A stretch of 64,000 nt of DNA from contig QEOQ01000493.1 of assembly GCA_010279815.1 (NCBI GenBank), positions 418,515 through 482,514 of the forward strand, written 5' to 3'. Of this stretch, positions 37,311 to 49,934 are shown piece after piece. Made by a program: the position numbers and the translations under genes. The notes under the pieces were generated by a model, which did not search any database, was not told the origin of the DNA, and saw only the letters and a list, made by a program, of their open reading frames with translations. Source of the stretch: Brachionus plicatilis. Lineage: Eukaryota > Rotifera > Eurotatoria > Ploima > Brachionidae. The stretch's first letter is position 1. Each line of letters begins with the position of its first letter.

Positions 37311-37455
37311 AAACATCAAATTGTCAGATAGAACAATTGACTTTACTGTTTAAATTTAAAAAAGGCATGATTAATTTAATCAATTTTTGTCACTTTATTT
37401 ATCAACTTTTTAATTTTCAAAAAATAACTTATAAAATAAAATGATAAATTTTTCT

Positions 37456-37498
37456 TTAACACTAGAAGCACCAAAACGAGTCATTTTGACTCGTTTTG
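37456..37498 (+). repeat. piggyBac-like terminal end with hairpin
   Basis: TTAA followed by CACTAGAAGCACC, then a perfect 12-bp palindrome CAAAACGAGTCA / TGACTCGTTTTG around a 3-nt loop. The TTAA target and CxCTAGAA-like start suggest a piggyBac-type MITE. The same motif recurs at 55329 and 55506. The opposite end was not located. Confidence 0.5.
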
Positions 37499-37978
37499 CA
37501 TTATTGCATATATACATAATTGGCTATTCAAAATTATTTAATTTTTTATTGATGATAGTCAATTATCAATTTTTTTGTTAGCTAATCATTTTTTTGGGTT
37601 TTGGTACCAATCAGATTTTGACCGTCCAAAACTGAACGGTCTTGTCTGATAAATAAACTGGTCGCGATCGCTCGTTCCTTGCAACATTTTTTTGAAAATA
37701 AGAGCTATCTGATTAAAAAGAGAGAAACATTATGATTCAACTTTTATTCGACATAAAGTATCATAAATATAGAATTGAGTTTGATAAAGAGTGAAATTTA
37801 TTTATTAAAAACCGGTTAAAAAATCTCTAAAAATTTTAAATTTTCACTCATTAAGCTTTATATCTAGAGCAAAAATTTTCGTCGAAAAACAAGAAAGGTT
37901 AAAAATTAAGTTTTACATTAATTTAAGGTATTCTTTTCACATTAGTGGAAGCATTTTTAGTCTTTTGTTTACTCAAAT

Positions 37979-40900
37979 TCATTTATAATATTTTGTTTTG
38001 CTTCCAAAATTTGATTGCCAATTGTTCTTGATAGGCTTGTATTTTAATGGATTGCTTGTCTTAAAGAAAAAATAAAAAAAATTAGAACGAATTATTAATA
38101 AAGCTAAATTAAATAATTTGTACAGAATAAATAAATGTTTTTTTGATAATTATACCGAATATAATAGACAACATTAAAGGTTTTAATAATCACTTACTTT
38201 GGTCAAATATTTCCAAAAATTACTTAACAGTTTGTTATTTGAAATATGTTTACTATTTAAGAGAAAATTAAGTAAATACCTTTCTGGGAAATTTTTTTGT
38301 TCCATATTCTGACTGTCTGGGTTTAATTGAGAAAAATCAAAATCATCGACAGAGTACATTTCCTGAAATGGATTTGAATTAATCTCAGAGGTTTCTAGTG
38401 TATATTGTTTGTCAATTATATCTGTAGGATCACTTAAAAAAAATTAATTTTTATTTTTTGGCAATCATTTAGTAATTACTTTTCAAAAAACATGAAACTT
38501 TTATCATTTTGATTATTGATACAAAATTGGTTCATTAAATTTGGAGTGCTACATTTTCGGTTTAAGCTAGAAGAGGTTTTGCTCTGATGATTAGTTGATG
38601 CAGGCGAAAATCTTGAGCTTTGTCTGACGTTGATAAGCTTGCGAGCAACTTGTTTTTGATTAACTAGTTTATTGGTATTAAACAAGTCAGTTTGGAATAT
38701 TGTTTGGCTGTCTTCACTCGTAGGAAAATTCGAAAAGTCACTTATTGAGGATTCATCAATTGAATTATTAGTAAATGACTTGATTGTGCTCGGGCTAGCT
38801 CTGTACTTTGAAGAATTGAAGGAGTTTGATTTATAAGCCCGGTACTTTGTCTGTATTTTCACTGCTGCTTCTGTGTATTTGTGTAAATTTTCATACTAAA
38901 TAAAAATAAGTCATTTAAAAATCCAATGATTATTCAATTAAAATAAAAATAGCTAAAAAATTAACTTCGTAAATGGTATGAACTTTAAATTTCGTTTTTT
39001 CTTTTTTTAACAAATTCTCTGTAAAATTTAAATTTTAACTTAATTTTAATTTAGCATTTTGGTTCAGATTAAGTTTTGTTTTCAAAAATATCTTTCATGT
39101 GGCTGAAAGGAAGGACTAAGTTTCCATTCCAACCGGCCAAGGCTTTGCCGAATTATATTTTAAATAAAATAAATAACAAAAAAAATCAACTTTAAATTTA
39201 GAAATCTAGATACAGTGATTTTATAAAAGATACAGAATGTGGCAATGTGAAATTTTAGTACAAAAATTACATTACAAAGCTTAAAAACTTTATTATTTTT
39301 TTTCTAATTGTGCAAAAATGGTTCTGTAAAGAGGACAATATTTTAAAAATTTGTAAAAAAGAATTCTTGGTTCTGCAAAAACTTTGCAATTTTCTGTAAA
39401 TTGGACACCATCAAAAAATACTAGATTAAACTAAGCAATAAATTAAAATACGTAAATTTTGGTAAAATCTTCCTAAATGCTTACGGCCAAAAAATTAGGA
39501 TTTTGGTAAGAAAAATATAAATTTGGCTTCTTTTCTAAAATATTTGATTAATTTTATTATAAACAATTTTAAAAAAATTCAACATTCCTTACCGTTTCTT
39601 ACTTAAATTTCCTTAAAATTACGCAATTATTTGTAAAATTTGATAATGAAAATATAAATCATTGCATAATCAATAAGAAAAGATCAGTTTTAAATTATTT
39701 GACCAACTACCAGCGTTTTTTATACTACAATAATTAAATTTTAATATAACAAAATAATTTTAAAAACTAAACTTGCTTTTATTAACCTTTAATTATTTTT
39801 GATCAATAAATATTTGTGAAATCTGTTTGCAAAAAAACTAAAATAAAAGATAAATTAAATTTAGATGAACACATTTTTTAAATTTATATCTTTATTTACT
39901 TCTAATTTTATGTTATTCGTCAATATTTATTTAAAAATAATGAATATTCTTGTAAAAAACGGTGGTGGTTGGTCAAATAATTTATAATTTATCTGTTCTT
40001 GATCAGAGAGCGATCGACATATAAAAAAAGTCATTCTATTTTAAAATATTTATTAATTAAAAAATTCAAATTTACGTATTTTAATGTTAGCTTACGTAAT
40101 TTTTCGTAAAATTACATATCCTTACCTACAATTATTCACGGAAGATAACGTAATAATAATAATAATAATATGTCCCTTTCTATCCTTGTGGATAATGGGG
40201 AGGCGCTCATCTCCTTTTCATGTACCTTTTTGAGCAACGGCTCCGACCTGACACAGAGGTAACTGCATCGAGTTGGTCATCTACACCGCTATTATTACCC
40301 AGTTGAAACCGGTAGGTTTAAACCCCTTTCAAGATTACGTAACTTTCCTAAAAATATTGTAAAATTGTGCAAAATGACGGAAAATTACGTAATTTAGCCC
40401 ATTCTGCACCTTTTATAAAAATACTGTATTTTATATAATTTTTAAATGTCAATGTCTAGTAAAAAATAATACAGCTTGAATTTTTAGATTTAAATAATGA
40501 AATAATTTAATTTAACTCTTTTAAAAGACAGATCAATATTCAAAACTCAACTGTATTTTTTAATATCTTTATTCTTTTCTGAACTATCAAATAATTAAAC
40601 GTTAAATTTTTCAAATAATTTATTTGATTTAGTTTTTATTTTTAACCAAAAAAAGCTTTTGATCGAGACAACGATTTAATATTTTGTTGAACAATCAGAA
40701 TTGACTTTTTTATTTTACAATAATCTTTTTCACAAATTTCTCAAATTTGACAAGTAATTCGAAAGCTTATTAATTATGGTATTATTAAAATAACACATAT
40801 AGACTATTAGAGTTGAGTGATGGCTATCAATTAATATTGTTATTTTTAAAATGAAGATTTTTTTTAATTTTTAATCAAATAAGAACAAACTTTATTTCCT

Positions 40901-43900
40901 TTTTAAATTTAAAAATGAATTGAAAAAATGAATCTGATTTCTAACTCAAATAAAAAATTCAAATTCAAATGTAAAAATCAATTTAATTATTCAAAAATAA
41001 ATTCAAATGATATTTGCTTACAACACTACTATCAGCCAACGATAATTTATTAAAAAAAAAAAAAACTTTACTTTTGCGAATTAAACTATTTTTATATTTA
41101 TTATATTTTTATGTATAACATCGCCAAGCCTGGCGTAATTTTTTGAATAAATTAAATTAAATAATCTATTTAAATTTGTATATTTAATTTTATTTGCATT
41201 TCAAAATAATTTAAACTATTAATTTATCTAGATATAAAATAATATTTAGTTACTCAAATATTTAAAAAAATTTCCTTAATCAATTCGAAAAAGCCATTAA
41301 ATTTTTTAAAATAAAAATAACAGTCTAGAACTTGAGCTTTTAAGAAAATTTTTCCAAATAAAATTTTGAAAAAAAAAATTGTAATTTTATCAATTATCAA
41401 AATAATCAACTCTTACCTGTTTGTACCGTCGATAGTATTTTTGTATAATGCATGCTGCTTCATACTGTCGGTGTTCTTCGCCGCCACTTGAAACGTTTTC
41501 GTCATACTCATCATGGTTTTGACCAAGCAAGTTCGAGCTAGTCTTTGGCATAGGATCTGAGGTAATAGAGGACATGGACAATGAGGAAGGATAAATTTGT
41601 GACATCTTATCGCAGTTTTTTATATCCTTGCATTGAATGTCTGTCACTTGCATAGAATTTTCCAAATCAAGTCTTGTTTTCTTTTTTTTTCTCATTACAT
41701 AGCGCCTGTAGGCGTTTTGAATGACCAATGCGGCCTCGTATAATTCACGCTGCTCATCATCGGTCAAAGTTAGCTGAGAAAAGCCTTTTTCTATTGCGTT
41801 TTTATAGTAGCCTGATGAAGTTGATGCATGAAAATACTGGCAAAATTCTGCAGTGCTTGGTGTGCAATCAATATGAAAAGAACCAGAGCATATTGACTCA
41901 TCTCCTGGACTATCGTCCAAACTAAGTTCCTGGTTTAAATGTTTTATGAAATCATATTGATATGACACTGATGCAGTGGGACTTAGTGAGGATCTTGTAG
42001 ATGATGAATAGCAGCTATTCAGACTGAATTTGGGATCTGAACAGCTACCTTCGTATCCTTCATCGAAACTAGCCGAGTTTCTATGAATCAAAAAATCTTT
42101 TGCATCATTATCAAAAAATTGACTCTTTTGCTGCATCAAATTTGAGCTGGAATATCTATGTGACTTTATTTTATGAGGCATTGCTGCAATTATGTTATCT
42201 GCTAGTGCTTTTATCTTTTCATCTTGATCGTCGCTTTGGCAAGATGGTAACAATGGCTGGTCAATCGAATCAGGAAAATTGCTATCAAAATTCATAAAAT
42301 TATTTAAATCTATATTAATTGAAGCCTTATCTGAATTAAACTCATCGAAAGTGTTATCTTCGGATAAAAGAGTGGAAAGGTCGCCCAAATTTTCAATAAA
42401 ATCAAAATTTTCATCTAAAACCGCGTTTATATTGGGACTTGGTAGTGAGTTCAAGTCCTGATCAGTAATTGAAAATGGAATAATCTGTTGCTTTATTTTT
42501 TCGATTGACTCTTGCTCGAGATTTAACTTGGTAATTTGAGTACGAAATTTGCCATAAAGATTTTCGATTTTTTCCAATAAGAAACCATTTTTGTTCACTT
42601 TGCATGATTCAACAATCTTATCATGATCTGCACTCCACGAATTAAAATTTTTATTGCTCAAATTTTGCTCAAAGTGCCATCTATACAAAAAAATAGCTAA
42701 ATCAAAGTTTTTATTTATAAGGGCTAACTGAGTGGGTGTATTGCCGGCAAGATCAGTTGAGGCCAAATTTAACTCGGTTTTTAAAACCAAGTTTTTTCTA
42801 TCTGATAAATAAATATTTTTCAATTTTTCACAAATTGAGTAAGAACCAATTTGAGCACAAAGATGTAGAATGGTTTTGCATTCATGGTCATTACTGAGAT
42901 CATTTTGAATATCGAATGGAAGTTGTGCTCCTGCACATAATTTTTCGATTACAAATGAAACGCGGTCTTCGAAACTTAACGATTTGCATTTATCATGAAA
43001 ATACAAGTTACTAATATCAATATGAAGCTGCTTTGAAATGAATAGAATCTTTTCCATTATTTGAAATTGAGTCTTATAAATTGAGGCTTAAAATATTTAG
43101 TTTAAATTTTGTTTTTAAAAATTTAAAAATTCTAATTTTTTTGATTTTTAGAATAAATGCTAAAAATTAAATTTCTTAAATTTACATTTAATAAATTCTG
43201 TTATTAAAAGAAAAAAATATCTAATTAATTACTACTTTGGATACTTTAGATTACTACTTTATTATAATTAAAACTTTGAATTAAAATGATTAGTAATTTT
43301 AAAAAGAAGTAGATTCAAATTCATTCTAGGAAATTTTAGAAAATTTGTTCCTGAATAAAGTTGAATCTTCTTCTTTTTTAATTCACATGTCATTTTAATT
43401 CCAAGTTTAGTTTTTGGTAAGAATATGTATAATACATGCTGTTATCATAATTTGATAAAATTTTAGGGGAAATCTTTTTTGAAACTTTTGATTTAAATCT
43501 TTAAGTTTTGAAAAAAAAGAGTCTTGTTTATTCAAATTTTGACAATAAAGAAAAAGAATTTTTTAAATAAAATATATTCTATTTAAAAACTAAACTGATC
43601 ATCATTTTTAAAATTTTCAAAGACTATTGTTTTAATTTATATTAATAAATATAAAAAAAAATATAAATAGCTCAAAAGATTTTTTTTTGAACTGAAAATA
43701 AAGAAGGGTATTTTCAATTTTTAATGAATGTATTAGAATAATCTTTAGATATGTTGAAACGGTAGCTCTTAATTAAAAACAAATCCTTTAGGGGAAAATT
43801 TAGTTTTTAAACAAAAATAATATTATAAAATTAATCAATCAATATTAACATTTTATGGAAATAAATCAAATTTAAAGTTTATTTTAAAAAAGGAACATTT

Positions 43901-45444
43901 TCGATATAAACAATTCTCCTGACCCGGTGATTATTCAACCATTAAATTAAAATCAAACTTTCGAATGACCCAAGATAATTTTTTTCTTTATTTAGACTTA
44001 AAAAAATTTGAATTTTGAAGCTTAGAAAATAAATGATATCTAATTTAAATGAATTTTGAACATTTTCTTAAATTTTTAAATTTTGAGGAAATCATTTTTA
44101 AATATAGAGTTAAAATTTTAAATAAAATATAAAAATTACCGGTGGAATTTTCTGATTTTCTAATTTCAAAAGGTATTGGATCACATACCAGCGAATCGTT
44201 ATGGTAGATTTCAATTGTTGTTCTGTAAGATGTTAAGTTATTTTTATCAAAAATAAAATCAAAATTTGGCAGAACACATTCGAGCACATTAGAATTTAAC
44301 TTTTCCACTTTAACCTCCTTTGAACATATAAACAACTTGAACCGAGATATTAGATCTATGGCAATGTCAGACCAATTTCCAATGAGAAAAATTTTTTCTT
44401 CAGCCTAAATAAAACAAAAGTAAAAAGATTAGATAAGCATAGATCAAAACTTGCATTTGAGAAACAATGGTTCATAGAAAGTTGAACATTTAATTTAATT
44501 TTGTCACTATTTTTGTCCACTTGGTTGTTCAGACTTTCACTTGGATCAAATTTGGTCTGCTCCAGAAGATCATTTAAATTTTGACCGACCAAATTAACTC
44601 TAAATGATGTCAAGTTAATCTTATCATTCTGGAATATTTGATCTAAAAAATCGGTCAAAAAAGCCTCAGGCTTATCATAAACTGACTTGAAGGTAAGACT
44701 GTGATAATTTTGTTTGAAAAGTTTTAAGTTTTCTTTTAAGAAATTTTCACTTAAGTAATAGGGCCAAAGCATTGACTTTATTTCTGTCTTTAGTTCGTCA
44801 GTATTCGGACCATTATCCTCAGAATTATTGACCAAATGATTCATATTTAAATTTATATTGCACTCGCCAGTATCACTATTCGGCATTTGTAAATAATGAA
44901 CCAAAACAAAGTCCGGTTTATCTATAAGCCAATAGCATCGCCTGTGAAAAGTTGGAATTATGGATGAATGTGAATAACAACCGTAAATGCAGTCAACTCC
45001 ATTTATTTTTAAATACATGCGGTCCTCCCTCACTGAATTGGCACCGCCGGTTTTTCTCCTTTTCCAATTAAATCCATCTTTTTTGAAATTTTTGACCTTG
45101 CGCCGGTCGAACAAAAGTACCGAGCCATTGCTCGGCCTTTGAACTACTTCATCGGTGAACCAGCTGCTTAGTTGACTCCGCATAAGCTCATCATTGGCAA
45201 ACAAGTACTTGCATTTGCCAAGTATGTTAAAAATCTCCTCATTTGTGTGCCATTGGTTTAGGCGATGAATGGAAAAAGGACATTCAACAGACAAATTTAA
45301 ACTTTGGTTACTTTTAAGGAGTGTGTTAGGCTCATTGTCCGATTTGGTCATGAAAACAATGTTGGATTTTTCGGTATTTAGCGAGACCGACATGTTTTCA
45401 TTTATTTTGATGTCATTACTCTTTGGTAAAATGTTCCGCGTCAT
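37979..45444 (-). CDS. CAMTA: calmodulin-binding transcription activator (CAMTA)
   Basis: Nuclear, calcium/calmodulin-responsive transcription factor. Exons (high to low): 45444-44451, 44397-44140, 43086-41417, 38895-38480, 38432-38198, and a tentative last exon 38059-37979; about 1217 residues. CG-1 DNA-binding domain at about residues 55-185 (RKVKNFKKDG, CYSHSSIIPTFHRRCYWL). TIG domain encoded by exon 2. Ankyrin-like repeats near 485-550 (TILHLCAQIGSY). Conserved QLTLTDDEQRELYEAA leads into IQ1 (VIQNAYRRYVMRKK); IQ2 is IIQKYYRRYKQ and IQ3 is VKIQTKYRAYKS, across a 2.5-kb intron. The CG-1 to TIG linker is about 150 residues, far shorter than in vertebrate CAMTA1. The start at 45444 is the first ATG in an open frame, but a possible acceptor just upstream leaves room for another 5' exon. 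The C-terminal splice is uncertain: a different donor/phase would give an ending with IKIQAYQEQLAIKFW. Confidence 0.9.
39107..39174 (+). repeat. dispersed repeat with A-rich tail, copy 1
   Basis: About 68 bp around the GC-rich core CCAACCGGCCAAGGCTTTGC, followed by a TAAATAAAATAAATA tail. It recurs in inverted orientation at 52692-52772 with about 2 mismatches. The tail suggests the 3' end of a non-LTR element or SINE. Confidence 0.75.
39241..39440 (+). repeat. solo arm of the 62505-63220 MITE family
   Basis: Begins GGCAATGTGAAATTTTAGTA and follows the reverse complement of the right half of the 62505-63220 element for about 200 bp, including CACCATCAAAAAATA. Only one arm is present. Confidence 0.75.
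40148..40330 (-). mobile_element. 3' end of a non-LTR retrotransposon with (ATT)n tail
   Basis: On the minus strand a conspicuously GC-richer block of about 160 bp (from near 40330) ends in a run of ATT repeats (40171 to 40150). A unique 3' UTR followed by a trinucleotide microsatellite is the usual signature of RTE-, R4/Dong- or L1-like 3' ends. No coding part is present. Confidence 0.5.
43087..44139 (-). other. CAMTA intron between the TIG and ankyrin exons
   Basis: A 1.05-kb AT-rich GT-AG intron, phase 1. No repeat or coding fragment recognised. Confidence 0.65.
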
Positions 45445-48400
45445 TTTTTCATCCTGAAAGTCTCTCCAGCCAAAAACAATTAACCCCGAAAAATATGCAT
45501 TTTAAAATATTTTTCAATCTAACTTTAAACGAAATTATAAAATAAAATAAGAACCTAAAATTATAATAAATTTTGATAATTTACTTATATGGTAAAAGAT
45601 ACCAGAATCGGATTAATGAGCTAAATTAACTAAGCGCCCATATGGAAATCAAACATAGCTAATATTTGGTATTAAGTACTAATGATCTATATCATATTTC
45701 CCTATCAAACTTGGTTCTATTGGCTTAGGCCTAGTAAACTAAAGTAGAAAAGAAATTTAGTCTGAATAATTTCGCTGCATTTAGTCTAAATTATTTGATG
45801 GTTTCGATTGCAAATTGCAAATTCCTGGTATATTATGATAGAAGAATTATGATTTTTTTCAATTTAAGTTTGATCAGTCAATGGACTGTGTGATCTTCGA
45901 GGATATAATATTTTAAATTTTATTATTTTAAACAAATTCCGGGTCGATAAAAATATTGAGACCTCTTTAATGAATTATGTATAATGTGAAAATTTTAAAT
46001 CTAAATCTCCAAGGTTAAAAATCGATAAAATTCAATTCTTTGAACAAAATGCTTTGATTTGAAAATTTTTAATTTACATCTTAATAGCTACTTAAATAAA
46101 ATAATAGTAATTATCTTAAATTACCCCTGTTGTTGTTGCTAAAATCTCTTAAAATCAATTAAATTAACAATAAATTATTTTTTTTAAATCGACTTCAATT
46201 TATTTTAACATTACTCTAAATCAATATACAAATTAAAAATAATTGTTCAAACACGTTCTGTATTCGGAAAAATGATGTAATGAACTTAATTATTTTTTAT
46301 TTAGCTAAATTCTTTTTCGAATAATTAATGTAAATTATCTTCAGGAAAATTTTAAATTTGATTTCTTCAAAATAAAACTTAAAAGAGCTGAAAAAATTTC
46401 AAGAGATTTTTTAAATGAATTTTAGCATAAATTTTTGATAATTTTTAAAAATATAAGGAAACAATTTTTACCGTTCGAAACTTTTTAAGCGATTTTTAAA
46501 ATGCATTTAAGTTAAACAAATAAGAAATTAATAAAAGCTTTTTGTCAAATATTCAGGAAAAAAAATTATTAACAATTTTGATCAGTTTTCGCATGCAAAC
46601 AAAAATTTTATTTGGTTAAATTCTAATAAAAAATATTCTGTTTAATCCATAAATTACCTGGGATATTTTATTTTTTTAAAATTAATCATTTTTACCTTCA
46701 TCAAAATTCCTCAGTTTTTGACAATTTTTGATTTGACGTTCAAGAATTTTAAAAATTTTGAATTTCAAAAGGAGTCTAAACTTTTCATATTTTTTCTAGC
46801 TTAGAAAATTCAATTAAAGTAAGATTTTCGTGACTTAAATTCATGACTAGCTCAGTAAAAATAAATTAACAAATAACAAATATCTTAATTTCACAACTGT
46901 TCAAAAAACAGGAACAATATTTGAAAAGAAAAGAACAATCTCGATAGTTATTTTACAAGCCAAATTAAGGAAACTCTGCAATTTGACTCTCTCAAAAAAT
47001 CTTGGTTTCTATGTAAAATATTTTACTTTAGCAAAAGCGCAAGGAAGTTTTAAGTATTGATCATTATTTAATGTTTCCTTCGGGTATTTTAATAGGAAAT
47101 TTTGATCATATTTTCCTATTATCGTTCTCGTTTTTATTCTAAGCTACAATAATTAATATTTAATTAGTTAATAAAGATTGTTTTTATTGCTTAAACTACT
47201 TAATATTTTTATCTTTAACTGCCTAAAAATTTATCAGTTTAATTACCAATTAAATAATTGATTTTTGTCTAATTTTAATTTATTTAAAAAAAATCTAATT
47301 TGATCAATTATTACAAGAGTTTGATCAATTATTTTCAATTACAACATAAATATTAAAATAATTAAAAATAAATTATTTGCTAAGCTATGTATTAAGTTTC
47401 ACTTTATTTTTTTAATTATTTCCTTTAGTACAATGATTTAAGTTGATTAAAATAAATGTCGTGATTAAACCATAATTAATTAGAAATAGCTCTCAAAATT
47501 CAATTTTATCATTCAAATAAAATAATTTATATTTAATGACAATGTTTTTTTAGATACATAAAGTGTAATAAAATTTATGTTCGAATAATGAATCACAAGC
47601 ACTTTAAAAATATAAAATTTTCGTTAATTGCATTACTTTACCAAAAATTTATAATTTCAAGAATTATTTTTTAATAAGATGTTTATTAATTTTGATTTTT
47701 TAAAACAGTTCAAACAAAGTAAATATAATAAGTAATTTATTAAGTAATCAAATATTTTAGACTACCAACGACTTTCAGACCAGATGGAAATTAAAGATTA
47801 TTTAATTTTCTAACGAGCATAGTGGAAAAAATTTTTTCATTTTTAATCCAATAATTTTTTTAATTATTTTAATGTCAGCAACATTTTTTGAAATTAAACA
47901 CATTTAAAATTCATCTGTAAATTAAACGAGTTTTTTAGCAGAAAAAATGGTTCGGAATCCGATAATTTACTAAATAATTCAAATTAATTAATTTTGCAGA
48001 TGTTTTTATTTATAATATTTTAAACAGGTGACTTAAATTTTTCATTCGGAAATAATTAAAATATAACATTTGAAAAGATTAAATTTGTGTAAATTTATTT
48101 CAATAAAAGCGGCTAATAAACCCAAAAATTTAGGCCAGATGAATTGAGCGTAAAATTAACAATTAAAATTAAGCTTAGAAAAAATAAAAGGATTACGAAT
48201 GAAAAAGCAAATACTTTGAAAATTTTAAAAATTTTAATTTGCAAAATTGTATATGTAATTGTTATTTAATTTAGCTTTTAACCCAAAAATAAGGCTTTAA
48301 TTTATATAAATTCATTTTCTAATGAATAGCTAAACAATTGAGAACTTAAAATTAATTCACTCGACCTAACTTGATCCGAATCATAATTTAAAAAACAAAG

Positions 48401-49917
48401 TGAATAATTTTTAAAATTTTTTTAGAGTAAGACAATTTTTGAGGACCTACATGGTAGACCTAGTTTTAATCGAGCATGACTCGTCTGAATTCTAACAAAA
48501 AGCTTAGCTAATTTAATTTTAGCAAAAAACTAATTTAATTTTTTTATACCTCTGTTTATCAAGGCGATAAAATAATTTAAGTCACACGGATGATGTTTAT
48601 TTTGCATTGAAAAATTAATTAAAGGGCTCTCTTTTGATATATTCTCTTGAAAATTATTGTTTTGTGCATCTTTTTTAATTTAAATTTTCATGTCATTGAG
48701 AAAGAAAGAAAGAAATCTGTGGTCTTTTGTTGTAATCAGATTTACCTAAGGTGTCCAGTTTATTTTTAAATCAATATTTTCGAATAAAATAATCAGCAAG
48801 TCCATAGATAAGATGCCAATTTAAAATGGCTGAATTAATTATTTATCATTCTTAAGGAGTTAAATATGTTTGTTTTAATAACACTGTTAGAAAAAAAATT
48901 TATTTTGTTGCAAGTTTATTTTTAATATGATAAATTTTTCAAAAAAATTATGCAATCCATCTTAAATGCTGGATTGATTGTTTAAATAACTAAAGTTAGC
49001 TTTATTTTATTCTAGTTGATTAATGGCAATAACAAATAAGCTAAAGATCATGGTATTTCGAGATATTCAGATCTTTTTGGTCGTGTCACTTTTAATTAAA
49101 ATCAATTATGATTACAAACAAAACTCAAATCTTATTAAACAAAAATTGTTTTCTTAGCTATTTTATATTTGAATAATAACTTTCTTAAAGATGCGATTGT
49201 GTTAATGACGCAAATCCTTCAAACGTTAGTTAGCGCAGTATCATTTTTGGATAATAGTGAAAATTTATAATAAATTTTAAAAATGGCTTTTGGGCTTTTA
49301 ATTTGGTAAAAACTACCGACCAAACATTTCACTTAAATTCAGTGAGCCTACTTGTCAAGTTATCTAAATTATGTGCTCAATTCTCTCAAAATCCTTAGGG
49401 ATTTTATTTTCTAATTGCTCTAAGTAACTTAAAAAATTAACCAACATAATTATAGACTCTTGATAGATAATTTTTTCGAAATCATTTTGCAATAATTGCG
49501 ATCCAAAATTAACTCTAAATTATCTAAGATTTTTTTTTTTGTTTCTTTGTCAACCAAGTCGAAGTGACCAACTTACTGTTGATCTTGGATAACCAAAGTT
49601 GTTTTCTAGTTCATATTTTGTATCAAATAAATAAATTATAATAATAATGTTTACCTTGGCTAGGCAAATACAACACACACACAAAAACGAAAAAGGTATA
49701 AATATATATAAATAAATTTTTTTTTAACTATTTATTATAAATCCTAGATGACGAATAATAGTGACTGAACTATTGAACTCAACCCAGCAAAAAAATAATT
49801 TTTATTTTAAATTCTAGATTTAATTTACAAAGGTTGTCAATGCACATTTAGCTGCTGAGCTATTATTTTCTTTTTCTAGTTTAGAAGAATATATGCAAGT
49901 TATCTGTACTCGAAGTG
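45445..49917. other. long AT-rich intergenic region between divergent genes
   Basis: About 4.5 kb separates the CAMTA 5' end (-) from the MPP gene 5' end (+), so both promoters should lie here. I see only microsatellite-like stretches, such as GAAA repeats near 48700 and a CA-rich run near 49672, and no coding similarity. Confidence 0.5.
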
Positions 49918-49934
49918 ATGCCAATACAAAATAA
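49893..49934 (+). promoter_or_regulatory. possible upstream ORF overlapping the MPP start codon
   Basis: An ATG at 49893 opens a 13-codon frame that ends at 49934, past the main ATG at 49918 in a different frame. If present in the mRNA, it could lower translation of the scaffold. The transcript start is unknown, so this is only a candidate. Confidence 0.3.

Larger units (their letters stand above)
36446..37978. other. intergenic region with transposon fossils
   Basis: Lies between the 5' end of the divergent cadherin and the 3' end of CAMTA. It holds a Helitron/PIF1-like helicase fragment (37060-37310) and a piggyBac-like end (37456). The rest is AT-rich, apart from a short hairpin near 37620-37643 (GACCGT paired with ACGGTC). 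Confidence 0.55.
39213..40427. mobile_element. Tc1/mariner-like MITE (about 1.2 kb) with nested insertions
   Basis: A 29-bp inverted repeat is present at 39211-39239 and 40401-40429 (about 4 mismatches). It begins with TA and CAGT, consistent with a TA target duplication. Inside are an arm of the hAT-like MITE family (39241-39440) and a 3' tail of a non-LTR element (40148-40330). No transposase frame is visible. Confidence 0.6.
38896..41416 (-). other. large CAMTA intron carrying nested repeats
   Basis: A 2.5-kb GT-AG intron between IQ2 and IQ3, unusually long for this genome. The length is largely explained by a 68-bp repeat (39107), a Tc1-like MITE (39213-40427) and the pieces inside it. 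The remainder (40430-41416) is AT-rich without recognised content. Confidence 0.75.

Noticed and set aside
38253..38279. A 27-nt GT-AG intron near the CAMTA 3' end
   Set aside because: Too short to splice; reading straight through is open and in phase with a strong donor at 38197.
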